Positions 28,442 through 37,989 of a DNA stretch of 64,000 nucleotides are shown here, piece after piece. Every line of letters starts with the position of its first letter. Positions within the stretch are counted from its first letter, which is position 1. The stretch is from the NCBI GenBank assembly GCA_026400555.1, contig JAPLOW010000170.1:1-64000 (forward strand). The letters run 5' to 3'. The translations under genes were made by a program, and so were the position numbers. This stretch comes from Hyphomicrobiales bacterium (lineage in GTDB: Bacteria; Pseudomonadota; Alphaproteobacteria; Rhizobiales; Beijerinckiaceae). The notes beneath the pieces are model-generated. The model had not been told where the DNA came from. It ran no database searches and was given only the letters and a program-made list of their open reading frames with translations.

Positions 28442-28451
28442 GGCCCTGTCC

Positions 28452-29309
28452 TCACGCGCTCTTCCTGGACCCGAAGGCCAGGCTTGCAAAACTGTCCGGC
28501 GATCCGTCCAGCACGTTCGCCTTCATCCAGGCGGCGAAGCTCTCACGCTCGCGCGCGATCGCGTCCCAGCCGATATAGAAGGCGTTGGCCCGCTTGTAAT
28601 AGCCGTGGGCGTAAGAGGGATACGCCCCGCCCGGAACATGCACGATCGCCCCAACGGTCCAGCTCGGCAGGATCACGGCATTGGCGCTGCGCGGCCCGAA
28701 ATCATCGACGATCTCCTCGATGGTGACGATGGACGACCTCGCTGCCAGAACGGCCTCCTTCTGCACGCCGACGATGCCTTCGAGCAGCACATTGCCCTGC
28801 CGATCGGCCCGCAGTGCGTGGATGATCGCTACATCGGGCCGGATCGCGGGAACGGTGGCCAGGACTTCGCCGCTATAAGGGCAGGTGACGGAGCGGATGT
28901 TCGGGTTCACCCTCGGCAGATCCACGCCCTTGTAGCCGCGGAACACCGCGAAGGGGAGGGTCGACGCGCCGGCCTCATAGGCATTGGCCATCGCGGCATG
29001 GCTGTGTTCCTCCAGCTCGAGCCGTTGCGGGAAGCCGTTCTCGACCGCGTCGCGCATCCTGTGCAGCGAGCCGACGCCCGGATTCCCGCCCCAGGAGAAC
29101 ACCATCTTGCGCACCAGCCCCATGCCGATGAGCTGGTCATAGAGAATGTCCGGCGTCATCCGGATGATGGTCAGGTCGCGCTTGACCTGGCGGATCACCT
29201 CGTGGCCAGCAGCATAGGGGATGAGGTGCGTGAAGCCTTCCATCGCCACGGTCTGGCCATCGCGCAGATGATGTTCGACCGCAGCGCTGAGGGACATGAA
29301 TTCGGCCAT
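28452..29309 (-). CDS. CoA-transferase subunit A (3-oxoadipate CoA-transferase type)
   Basis: MAEFMSLSAAVEHHLRDGQTVAMEGFTHLIPYAAGHEVIRQ; followed by the B subunit. Confidence 0.85.
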   Translation of the reverse strand: MAEFMSLSAAVEHHLRDGQTVAMEGFTHLIPYAAGHEVIRQVKRDLTIIRMTPDILYDQLIGMGLVRKMVFSWGGNPGVGSLHRMRDAVENGFPQRLELEEHSHAAMANAYEAGASTLPFAVFRGYKGVDLPRVNPNIRSVTCPYSGEVLATVPAIRPDVAIIHALRADRQGNVLLEGIVGVQKEAVLAARSSIVTIEEIVDDFGPRSANAVILPSWTVGAIVHVPGGAYPSYAHGYYKRANAFYIGWDAIARERESFAAWMKANVLDGSPDSFASLAFGSRKSA

Positions 29310-29483
29310 CGATACGTTCTCCCGCCTGTGGCCATGCTGCCCAAGCGCACAGCCGCCGTCCGGGCACCATGCCGATCCCGCCGGGGGCGCGCAATCATTT
29401 GTGCGTTCTGCGGCTTGATGTTCGTTCTTCGAACAATTACGGATCACGGCAAGGTTGCCCCGTTGGGATGACGAAACACGCGC

Positions 29484-30242
29484 ATGGTCCTGAAGCTTGA
29501 AACGGTCGAATCCTTCAGCCGGGGCCTCGCTGTCCTGCGAAGCTTTGCCGGGGTCCGCAGCCTCACCATCACTGATGTTTCGGACAGAACGGGTCTGACC
29601 CGCGCCGCGGCCAGGCGCTTTCTCTACACGCTATGCGGCGAGGGGTTGGCCCGCACCGACGGCAAGAACTTCGAACTGACGGCCGGCGTGCTTGAACTCG
29701 GCCACGCCTATCTGTCCGGCATGTCAGAGCTGGAAACCGTCCGCGACATCCTTCAGGACCTGACGTTGGAGATCGGGGAGTCCGCCTCAGCGGCCACCCT
29801 CGATGGCCACGACATCGTCTATGTTGCCCGCTCGCCGGCCCGCCACCGCATCATGACGGTCGGCCTTGCCGTGGGCTCGCGCCTGCCGGCCCACGCCGCA
29901 TCCATGGGACAGGCCCTCCTGGCGCGGATGCATCACAACGAGTTGGAGGCCTTCCTGCAGACCTCCCCGCTCCGGGCGCTGACACCGAAGACCCTGACGA
30001 CCAGGGCGGCCTTGAAGGAGCGCCTCGCGCTGGTCAGGGCGCGCGGCTACGCCATCGTCAGCGAAGAGCTCGAGATCGGGCTGCGCTCGATCGCAGTATC
30101 GATCGAAGGCCGGCCGCGCAACGCCACGCTCGCTATCAATCTGAGTGCGCAGTCGGCGCGGATTTCGGAGGCCGAGATGATCGATATCTACCTACCCCGG
30201 CTGATGCATGCCGCGCGCCGTATCCAGCTCAGCGGTGGCTGA
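29484..30242 (+). CDS. IclR family regulator (PcaR/PobR-like), divergent from the pca genes
   Basis: VESFSRGLAVLRSFAGVRSLTITDVSDRTGLTRAAARRFLYTLCGEGL. Confidence 0.88.
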   Translation: MVLKLETVESFSRGLAVLRSFAGVRSLTITDVSDRTGLTRAAARRFLYTLCGEGLARTDGKNFELTAGVLELGHAYLSGMSELETVRDILQDLTLEIGESASAATLDGHDIVYVARSPARHRIMTVGLAVGSRLPAHAASMGQALLARMHHNELEAFLQTSPLRALTPKTLTTRAALKERLALVRARGYAIVSEELEIGLRSIAVSIEGRPRNATLAINLSAQSARISEAEMIDIYLPRLMHAARRIQLSGG

Positions 30243-30246
30243 TCGG

Positions 30247-31158
30247 TCAGGTGCCTGACACCAGATAGCCCGAAATGGCGGCCGTGAGCGCCTCGGCATG
30301 CGCGAGATTGCCCGGATTCGACGCCATCAGGGCAGCCATGACCGCCTCGATCACCAGCATCGCGGCGCTGGATGAACTCGACAGCACGGGATGGCTGGCT
30401 TCGGCGAGCAAGAGCACATCAGCATAGGCCGCGAGCGGCGAGGCTGGCGAATCCGTGATCGCGATGACCTGGGCGCCCTGATCGCGGCCATAGGCCGTAA
30501 GCTGCACCACATCGCGGGCATAGCGCGGCAGCGAGATGGCCACCAGAAGGTCATTCTGGTCGAGCCGCATGAGCTTGCCGGCGGCGATCTCAGTGCCGCC
30601 ATAGTCGACGACATTGATCACGGACGGCAGAAAGGGCTGCAGGCCGAGCGTCAGGTAGCCGGCCAGATGCGCGCTGAGGCCGAAGCCCATCACATAGACG
30701 GCGCGCGCTGATACCAGCCGCGTCACAACATCGGCCAGCAGACCCGCTGTCAGCGCTTCAGCCGTCGCCCGGATGTTGGACATGGTCGACTCAAGCCCCT
30801 CGGCCGCCAGCGCTCCCTCCGGCCCGGCCCTGAGAAAGCTGTCTTTCAGCTTCTCGACGGGCTGCAGGACAGCCTGCAGCGTGGCCGCCAGTTCATGCCG
30901 GAACTCGGCATAGCCGGCATGCCCGACGCTGCGTGCGAAGCGGCTCAGAGTAGCGCTCGAAACCCCGGCCGCGCCGGCAACATCCTCGATGCTCGCCGCC
31001 GAAGCCCGCACCGGATTGCGCAACAGGTAGTCAGCAATCCGCTTGTTTGAGGCCGAACCAGTACGCTGTTCCTTCGCCAGGACCTTGCCCAGGGCGGATG
31101 CTGCAAAAGCGAGGCCCGGAGCCCGGCCGCGCAAGGTTTGAGGATCGGTAATTTTCAT
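30247..31158 (-). CDS. MurR/RpiR family transcriptional regulator
   Basis: Starts MKITDPQTLRG; HTH SIEDVAGAAGVSSATLSRFARSVGHAGYAEFRHELA plus SIS domain; the 620-aa track ORF is an antisense extension. Confidence 0.88.
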   Translation of the reverse strand: MKITDPQTLRGRAPGLAFAASALGKVLAKEQRTGSASNKRIADYLLRNPVRASAASIEDVAGAAGVSSATLSRFARSVGHAGYAEFRHELAATLQAVLQPVEKLKDSFLRAGPEGALAAEGLESTMSNIRATAEALTAGLLADVVTRLVSARAVYVMGFGLSAHLAGYLTLGLQPFLPSVINVVDYGGTEIAAGKLMRLDQNDLLVAISLPRYARDVVQLTAYGRDQGAQVIAITDSPASPLAAYADVLLLAEASHPVLSSSSSAAMLVIEAVMAALMASNPGNLAHAEALTAAISGYLVSGT

Positions 31159-31224
31159 CACTTGTATTTCTGAAAATTTTCGATCATGGTCAAGCATCCA
31201 TTTGATCACACCCGGGAGACAGCC

Positions 31225-31986
31225 GTGATCCGCAAGATTCTCATTGCCGCCGCCTTCGCCGCCCTCACGACCACATCCGCCCTCGCCCAGCAGGCGCTGC
31301 GCATCGGCGTTGAAGGCAACTACCCACCCTTCTCGTCGATTGCGCCGGATGGCAAGCTCTCCGGCTTCGACATCGACATCGCCAATGCCGTCTGTGCCGA
31401 ATTGAAGGCCACCTGCACCCTCGTCCAGCAGGAATGGGACGGCATGCTTCCGGCCCTTAACGCCCGCAAGTTCGACATGATCGTCGCCTCGATGACGATC
31501 ACCGAAGAGCGCCTGAAGGCCGTCGACTTCTCGGACCCCTATTATGACGTGCCCTCGCGCTGGGTCGGCAAGGTCGGTTCGTTCCCGGACGTGAAGCCGG
31601 AGACGCTCAAGGGCAAGAAGATCATCGTGCTGCGCAACTCGCCGCGCGCCAAGTTCGTCCAGGACAACTACAAGGACAGCGAGATCCTGCTCGTTGCCAA
31701 GGAAACCGAAGTCTACATGGAGCTCGCGGCCGGCCGCGGTGACATCGCCGTCGGCTCGTCCGTCGTGTCTTCCGAAGGCTTCCTCAAGAAGCCGGAAGGC
31801 AAGGGCTACGGCCAGATCGGCGACACCTTCCGCATCGGCACGGGCGGCGGCGTCGGCATCGCGGTGCGCAAGACCGATGGCGACCTCAAGGCCCGCATCA
31901 ACGAGGCTCTGAAGACCATCCGGGCCAACGGCACCTACAAGGCGATGGCGGCGAAGTACTTCGACTTCGACATCTCCGGCAGCTGA
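31225..31986 (+). CDS. Amino-acid-type ABC transporter periplasmic substrate-binding protein
   Basis: Signal peptide; LRIGVEGNYPPFSSIAPDGKLSGFDIDIANAVCAEL. Confidence 0.92.
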   Translation: MIRKILIAAAFAALTTTSALAQQALRIGVEGNYPPFSSIAPDGKLSGFDIDIANAVCAELKATCTLVQQEWDGMLPALNARKFDMIVASMTITEERLKAVDFSDPYYDVPSRWVGKVGSFPDVKPETLKGKKIIVLRNSPRAKFVQDNYKDSEILLVAKETEVYMELAAGRGDIAVGSSVVSSEGFLKKPEGKGYGQIGDTFRIGTGGGVGIAVRKTDGDLKARINEALKTIRANGTYKAMAAKYFDFDISGS

Positions 31987-32005
31987 ACGCGCCAGCAACA
32001 CTGTC

Positions 32006-32028
32006 ATCACCGGCCTCGTGCCGGTGAT
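32006..32028. repeat. Palindromic hairpin ATCACCGGC-CTCGT-GCCGGTGAT
   Basis: Perfect 9-bp stem in the intergenic gap; resembles the element at 48031-48057. Confidence 0.6.
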
Positions 32029-32107
32029 CTCATCGGTTTGACACGCACTCTTGCTCACGGAACCGGGGTGGCCGGCACAACACCGGACATGACACTGGCG
32101 CACGCCC

Positions 32108-32797
32108 ATGATCCTGCACGGCTATCTGCCCGCCATCCTGGGGGGCCTCAAATCAACGCTGAGCGTGGCGGCGCTGTCCTTGCTGGTGGCCTGCGTCTTC
32201 GGACTACTCGGCGCAGCGGCCAAGCTGTCGGAAAGCCGCGTGGCACACTGGATCGCCGACATCTACACCACCCTCATCCGTGGCGTGCCCGAGCTGCTGC
32301 TGATGCTGCTGCTGTTCTATGGCGGCCAGATCACCATCAACAATCTGGCCGACCGGCAGGGCTGGGGTTACATCGACATCAACCCGTTCATGGCCGGCGT
32401 GCTGGTGCTGGGCTTCATCTTCGGCGCCTACCTGACGGAGACCTTCCGCGCCGCGATCCTTGCCATCCCGCAGGGCCAGATCGAGGCGGGCCATGCCTAT
32501 GGCCTCAGGCCCCTGCAGGTCTTCTCGCGCATCGTTCTGCCGCAGATGATCCGCCACGCCATTCCGGGCTTTACCAACAACTGGCTGATCATGGTCAAGG
32601 CGACGGCGCTGGTCTCGATCATCGGTCTCGACGACATGGTCCACCGGGCGAGCCTCGCGGCCTCTGCCACGCGTGAGCCGTTCACCTTCTACGCCACCAT
32701 CGCCGTGGTCTACCTCGCCATCACCACCGTGTCACTGGTCTGCCTTCATCTGGTGCAGAAGCGCTTCTCCCTCGGGGTCAGAAAGGTCGATTTCTGA
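32108..32797 (+). CDS. Amino-acid ABC transporter permease (HisQ-like)
   Basis: EAGHAYGLRPLQVFSRIVLPQMIRHAIPGFTNNWLIMVKATALVSIIGLDDM. Confidence 0.92.
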   Translation: MILHGYLPAILGGLKSTLSVAALSLLVACVFGLLGAAAKLSESRVAHWIADIYTTLIRGVPELLLMLLLFYGGQITINNLADRQGWGYIDINPFMAGVLVLGFIFGAYLTETFRAAILAIPQGQIEAGHAYGLRPLQVFSRIVLPQMIRHAIPGFTNNWLIMVKATALVSIIGLDDMVHRASLAASATREPFTFYATIAVVYLAITTVSLVCLHLVQKRFSLGVRKVDF

Positions 32798-33510
32798 TGT
32801 TCGACTGGCCCGTCGTCCTCGCCGCCCTGCCCGATTTCTTCAGGGGGCTGCGCGTTACCCTCATCCTGCTCGCCATCGCGCTGGCGACCGGCTTTGTCCT
32901 GTCGATCCCGCTCGCCATGGCGCGGGTGTCGAAGAACAAATGGCTGTCGATGCCGGTGTTCGTCTTCACCTACATTATCCGCGGCACGCCGCTGCTGGTG
33001 CAGATGTTCATGGTCTATCACGGCCTCGCCCAATTCGAGTGGATGCGCCAGAGCGCGGTCTGGTTCCTGTTCAAGGACGCTTGGTTCTGCGCCTGGCTGG
33101 TCTTCTCGATTTCCACGACCGCCTACACCACCGAGATCTTCGCCGGCGCGCTGCGCCAGACCCCGTCGGGCGAACTTGAGGCGGCCCAGAGCCTCGGAAT
33201 GACGAAGCTCCAGATCTATGCCCGCATCCTCTGGCCCGGCGCGCTGCGTCGTGCGCTGCCGCAATACAGCAACGAGGTCGTCGGCCTGATGCACGCGACG
33301 GCCGTGGCCAGCACCGTGACGCTGGTCGAGATCACGCGCGTCGCCCGCGACGTCTACTACAATCACCTCAGCGTCACCGACTCGTTCGGCGTCGCGGCCG
33401 TCTTTTATTTCGTCCTCACCTTCACCGTGGTCGGAATCTTCAAGCTGCTTGAAAAGCGCTACCTGAAGCATCTCAACCGCAAGATTTCCGGCCCGGTCCC
33501 GGCCAGGTAG
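32797..33510 (+). CDS. Amino-acid ABC transporter permease (HisM-like)
   Basis: EAAQSLGMTKLQIYARILWPGALRRALPQYSNEVVGLMHATAVASTVTLVEI. Confidence 0.92.
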   Translation: MFDWPVVLAALPDFFRGLRVTLILLAIALATGFVLSIPLAMARVSKNKWLSMPVFVFTYIIRGTPLLVQMFMVYHGLAQFEWMRQSAVWFLFKDAWFCAWLVFSISTTAYTTEIFAGALRQTPSGELEAAQSLGMTKLQIYARILWPGALRRALPQYSNEVVGLMHATAVASTVTLVEITRVARDVYYNHLSVTDSFGVAAVFYFVLTFTVVGIFKLLEKRYLKHLNRKISGPVPAR

Positions 33511-33650
33511 AGCATTGCACACACAAGTGGATACCGGCTGTGTGCATAGGCAATACTCTAAATTCTTATAATCGATCATCGTTCTGCATTGAGACAGATC
33601 CGATCTCAAGACAGTATGATGATCTAGCCGAACAAGGATTGCCCAGCGCG

Positions 33651-34766
33651 ATGTTCACCACGATCCATCAGCTTCCACCGCTCGCACCCGGCTCGGCCCA
33701 CAGCCTTGTCATGCAGAGCTTCGGCGAGGAAGGCGCGCGTCCAGAGGTCTACGTACAGGCCTCGCTGCATGCCGACGAGATCCCCGGCATGATCTGCGCC
33801 GTGCACCTGCGCGAACGCCTGCTGGCGCTGGAAGACGCGAGGCTGGTCATCGGCCGCATCAATCTCGTGCCCGTCGCCAACCCGCTCGGGCTCGGGCAGA
33901 TTGTCTTCGGCCATGCCATGGGCCGCTTTGCGCTGGGTGACGGCGTCAATTTCAATCGGGACTATCCGCATCTGACGCCGGGGGTCGCTGCCCGCATCGA
34001 TGGCAGGCTCGGCGCCGACCCGCACGCCAACAAGGCGCTGATCAGGCAGGCGATCGCTGATGAGATCGAAGCCTGGACGCCATCGACGCAGGTCGGCGCG
34101 CTGAAGAAGATCCTGGTCAGCCTCGCCTCCGGCGCCGACCTCATCCTCGATCTGCATTGCGACTCGGAAGGCGCCATGCACCTCTACACCCAGCCGACAT
34201 CGGCGGATGTCTTCGCGCCGCTCGGAGCCTTCCTCGGCTCGCGCGCCACCCTCACGGCCGTCGAGTCGGGTGGCGATCCCTTTGACGAGGTGTTCAGCCG
34301 GCCCTGGGTCGAGCTGCGCGCGCGGTTCCCGGACCATCCTGTTCCGCTCGCCAGCCACTCGGTCACGGTCGAGTTGCGCGGCCAGGCCGATGTCGGCCAT
34401 ACCACGGGACGGGCCGATGCCGACGCCATCGTCGCCTTCCTGCGCCATTGCGGTGTTGTGGGGGGTGCGGCGCCGCCGATCCCCGCCGTCGAGGCCAGCG
34501 TAACGCCCCTGGCCAGTGCCGAACCGCTGACGGCCCCGTCATCGGGAATTGTCGCCTTTCATGTCGAGCCCGGAGCCATGGTGAAGGCGGGCGACGCCAT
34601 TGCCGACATCATCGACCCGATCAGCGGCGCGGTCACGGTGGTGACGGCGCAGTCCGATGGCGTGCTGTTCGCGCGCGGCGCCAACCGCTTCACGAGTGCC
34701 GGCAAGCGACTGGGCAAGATTGCCGGAACGACCCTGAACCGCAGCGGCCGATTGCTGAGCCTGTGA
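33651..34766 (+). CDS. Succinylglutamate desuccinylase/aspartoacylase family protein with C-terminal lipoyl-like domain
   Basis: VQASLHADEIPGMICAVHLRERL zinc site; LDLHCDSEGAMHLYTQ; C-terminal APSSGIVAFHVEPGAMVKAGDAIADIIDP. Confidence 0.85.
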   Translation: MFTTIHQLPPLAPGSAHSLVMQSFGEEGARPEVYVQASLHADEIPGMICAVHLRERLLALEDARLVIGRINLVPVANPLGLGQIVFGHAMGRFALGDGVNFNRDYPHLTPGVAARIDGRLGADPHANKALIRQAIADEIEAWTPSTQVGALKKILVSLASGADLILDLHCDSEGAMHLYTQPTSADVFAPLGAFLGSRATLTAVESGGDPFDEVFSRPWVELRARFPDHPVPLASHSVTVELRGQADVGHTTGRADADAIVAFLRHCGVVGGAAPPIPAVEASVTPLASAEPLTAPSSGIVAFHVEPGAMVKAGDAIADIIDPISGAVTVVTAQSDGVLFARGANRFTSAGKRLGKIAGTTLNRSGRLLSL

Positions 34767-34770
34767 GGAT

Positions 34771-35550
34771 ATGATGCAGGATGCACCCGAAAAACTCCGC
34801 GCGGACAACATCAGGAAGCGCTTCGGCGCGGTCGAGGTCCTGAAAGGGATTTCGCTGAGCGCAAGGGCGGGCGATGTGACAGCCATGATCGGCGCCTCGG
34901 GCTCGGGCAAGAGCACGATGCTGCGCTGCCTGAACCTGCTCGAGCGGCCGAACGAAGGACGCATTATTGTCGCGGGCGAAGAACTGAAACTGACCCCCAA
35001 GACGTCCGGCGAGTTGGCGGCGAGCGATCCGAAGCAGTTGCAGCGGATCCGGGCGCGCCTGAGCATGGTCTTCCAGCAGTTCAACCTCTGGGCCCACATG
35101 ACGGCTCTGGAGAATGTCATCGAAGCGCCTATCCGGGTGCTTGGGCTGAGCCGGCCCGACGCGGTGGCGCGCGCCGAGCGCTATCTCGAACGGGTTGGCG
35201 TGGCCCACCGGAAGGCCGCCTACCCGGCCCACATGTCGGGCGGCGAGCAGCAGCGCGTGGCGATCGCCCGCGCCCTCGCCATGGAGCCCGAAGTCATGCT
35301 CTTCGACGAACCGACCTCCGCGCTCGATCCCGAACTGGTCGGCGAGGTCCTGCGCGTCATGCGCAGCCTCGCGGAGGAAGGCCGCACCATGATTGTCGTC
35401 ACGCATGAGATGAGCTTCGCGCGCGAGGTCGCCAACAAGGTGGTGTTCCTGCATGGCGGCCTGATTGAGGAGCAGGGCGTCGCCCGTGAGGTGCTCAGCA
35501 ACCCGCAAACCGAGCGACTGAAGGGCTTTCTGGCCCGCACGCTCGGCTGA
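34771..35550 (+). CDS. Amino-acid ABC transporter ATP-binding protein (HisP-like)
   Basis: GASGSGKSTMLRCLNLLERP...MSGGEQQRVAIARALAMEPEVMLFDEPTSALDPEL. Confidence 0.95.
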   Translation: MMQDAPEKLRADNIRKRFGAVEVLKGISLSARAGDVTAMIGASGSGKSTMLRCLNLLERPNEGRIIVAGEELKLTPKTSGELAASDPKQLQRIRARLSMVFQQFNLWAHMTALENVIEAPIRVLGLSRPDAVARAERYLERVGVAHRKAAYPAHMSGGEQQRVAIARALAMEPEVMLFDEPTSALDPELVGEVLRVMRSLAEEGRTMIVVTHEMSFAREVANKVVFLHGGLIEEQGVAREVLSNPQTERLKGFLARTLG

Positions 35551-35553
35551 GTG

Positions 35554-37095
35554 CTAGCGCTCTCCGGCGTAGCCGAACGCGGTCGCAGGATGCTCTGCGG
35601 TCTCGACCCAAACGCTCTTGGTCGTCGTATAGGCATGCAGCGCTTCAAGGCCGGACGAACGTCCATGCCCGGACGCGTGCAAGCCGCCGAACGGTGACAT
35701 CACGGAAATCGACTTGTAGCTGTTGATCCAGAACGTCCCGGCCCTGACCTTCGCCGCCACCCGGTGAGCCCGGCCGACATCCCGCGTCCAGACCGCCCCG
35801 GCCAGCCCGAACGCGGTGCTGTTGGCAAGCGACACAGCCTCATCCTCGCTGTCAAAGCTCATGATTGACACAACCGGGCCGAACACCTCCTCGCGTGCGA
35901 TCGTCATGCCCGGCGTCACCGCGTCGAGGACGGTCGGGGCGTAGAAATGGCCGCGCTCAAGGCCCGCCGGCCGCGCCCCGCCAGCCGCCAGGCAGGCCCC
36001 TTCGACCTGGCTCTCCGCCACCATATCACTGATGCGGATCCACTGGCGCTGGTTGCTGATCGGACCGATCTGTGTCGCCTCGTCGAGCGGATCGCCGATC
36101 GGAATACGACCGGCAGCCTGGGCGAGCCTGGTCACCCCCTCCTCGCGGATGGCGCGCTGCACCAGAAGCCGCGAGCCCGCCACGCAGGATTGGCCGGCCC
36201 CAGAAAAGATCGCCGCCTGAGCGCCCATGAGCGCGCGGTCGATGTCGGCATCATCAAAGACGATGTTGGCCGACTTGCCGCCCAGCTCGAGGATCACCGG
36301 CTTGAGGCCCTCAGCGGCGGCCGTCGCGATGACACGCCCCGTTCCGACCGATCCGACGAAGACCACCAGCCGCGTCAGCGGATGGGCCACGGCTGCGGCG
36401 CCCGCCGTGTGGCCGTGTCCCGCCAACACATTGACCAGGCCCCTTGGCGCATCGGTGCGGGCAATCAGCATGCCAAGCGCCAGCGAGGTCAGCGGCGTCA
36501 GTTCCGACGGCTTCAGCACCACCGCATTGCCGGCCGCCAGCGCCGGTGCGATCTGCCAGCCGGCCGTGAAGATCGGCGCGTTCCACGGCGTGATCTGGGT
36601 GACGACACCGTAGGCCTCGCGCCGGACATAGTTGAGATGGCTGGTCGGCACGGGAATGACCGAACCCTCGATCTTGTCGGCCCAGCCGGCATAGTACTCA
36701 AACATCTCGGCGACGCGTCCGACCTCGGCCCGCGCGTCGCGGATGGGCTTGCCCGCCGAGATGGCCTCCATCTCCGCCAGCGCTGCGGCATGCTGGCGTA
36801 CCTGCTGCCCGATGCCCCAGATGATTCGTCCGCGGGCCGAAGCGGTCAGCGCTTGCCAGAGCGGAAAGGCAGCTTCGGCGGCCTGCACAGCGGCGTCCGC
36901 GGCGCCCGCACCGCCATCGGCATAGGCCGACAGCGGCAGCCCGGTGAAGGCGTCCGTAAGCATGATCTGCTCGCCCTCGCCGGCAAGGATGTCGCCCTTG
37001 ATGACGCTGCCTATCTGCCCGTTGGGCAGAAACTGGGACAAGTGCTCGGCCAGTTGTGCCGCGCGGTCCGGGTGCAGCGTGGATTGGCCACTCAT
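35554..37095 (-). CDS. Aldehyde dehydrogenase family protein
   Basis: TPWNAPIFTAGWQIAPALAAGNAVVLKPSELTP...LELGGKSANIVFDDAD...SGAGQSCVAGSR. Confidence 0.93.
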   Translation of the reverse strand: MSGQSTLHPDRAAQLAEHLSQFLPNGQIGSVIKGDILAGEGEQIMLTDAFTGLPLSAYADGGAGAADAAVQAAEAAFPLWQALTASARGRIIWGIGQQVRQHAAALAEMEAISAGKPIRDARAEVGRVAEMFEYYAGWADKIEGSVIPVPTSHLNYVRREAYGVVTQITPWNAPIFTAGWQIAPALAAGNAVVLKPSELTPLTSLALGMLIARTDAPRGLVNVLAGHGHTAGAAAVAHPLTRLVVFVGSVGTGRVIATAAAEGLKPVILELGGKSANIVFDDADIDRALMGAQAAIFSGAGQSCVAGSRLLVQRAIREEGVTRLAQAAGRIPIGDPLDEATQIGPISNQRQWIRISDMVAESQVEGACLAAGGARPAGLERGHFYAPTVLDAVTPGMTIAREEVFGPVVSIMSFDSEDEAVSLANSTAFGLAGAVWTRDVGRAHRVAAKVRAGTFWINSYKSISVMSPFGGLHASGHGRSSGLEALHAYTTTKSVWVETAEHPATAFGYAGER

Positions 37096-37985
37096 GAGGA
37101 CGACCTCGGCCCAGGATGCCACTGCGTGATCCGGTTGAAATCCTCGCCATCCGCGAGCCCAACCGCGCTTTCGCTCCACAATCTGGCCGCCAGTTCCGAC
37201 ATCGGCAGGTTGGCCCCAACCTCCGCGGCAAGCGCCGCCGCTAGCCCGACATCCTTGCGCATCAGCCCCATGGTGAAGCCGGAGTCAAAACCGCCGCTCT
37301 CGATCCAGCGCGGATAATTGACCTCAGAGACCGCGCTGCGGCCCGACGCGGCGTTGACGACCATGAGCACATCCGCGGCCGGCACGCCCGCCGCTTCCGA
37401 CAGGCGCATGGCTTCCGACATGGTCAACAGGTGAGACGCAACCAGCAGATTGTTGACAAGTTTGGCAACATTGCCTGCGCCGGACGGACCGACATGCAGC
37501 ACTTTTGTGCCCATGGCGTCGAGCACGGGCCGGGCTGCGGCGACATGGCTCGCCTCGCCGCCGATCATGATAGCCAGCGTCCCGGCGCTTGCACCTGCCG
37601 GCCCGCCGGACACGGGCGCATCGAGAAAACCGATGGATCTTGCGGCGCACAGGGCTGCCAGGCGCCGCGACGTCGCCGCCTCCGAGGTCGAGGTGTCGAT
37701 GATCACGGAGCCAGCCAAAGCATGGGCCACGAGTCCATCGTCGCCTTCGACCGTCGCCGCGACATGCCTGGCGAGCGGAAGCGAGAGCACCACGGTCGCG
37801 GCGCCGCGCGCCAGCGTGGGCAGATCGTGTGCGATCGTGACGCCAGCGGCCCCGGCGAGGGCGCAGCGCTCCGCCGACAGGTCATAACCAGCGACGGCAA
37901 AGCCCTGTCCCAGCAGGGTGGCGGCCATGCCAAGACCCATGTTGCCGAGGCCGACAACGCCGACGGCCCTGTCTTCGTTCGCCAT
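37092..37985 (-). CDS. NAD(P)-dependent oxidoreductase of the 3-hydroxyisobutyrate dehydrogenase / tartronate semialdehyde reductase family
   Basis: VGVVGLGNMGLGMAATLLGQGF...LDAPVSGGPAGASAGTLAIMIGG...GNVAKLVNNLL. Confidence 0.92.
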   Translation of the reverse strand: MANEDRAVGVVGLGNMGLGMAATLLGQGFAVAGYDLSAERCALAGAAGVTIAHDLPTLARGAATVVLSLPLARHVAATVEGDDGLVAHALAGSVIIDTSTSEAATSRRLAALCAARSIGFLDAPVSGGPAGASAGTLAIMIGGEASHVAAARPVLDAMGTKVLHVGPSGAGNVAKLVNNLLVASHLLTMSEAMRLSEAAGVPAADVLMVVNAASGRSAVSEVNYPRWIESGGFDSGFTMGLMRKDVGLAAALAAEVGANLPMSELAARLWSESAVGLADGEDFNRITQWHPGPRSSS

Positions 37986-37989
37986 GGGG

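Noticed and set aside
31159-32109. N-terminal ~300 aa of the 620-aa minus ORF 30247..32109
   Set aside because: It is antisense to the substrate-binding protein gene; the RpiR regulator starts at 31158 (MKITDPQTLRG)
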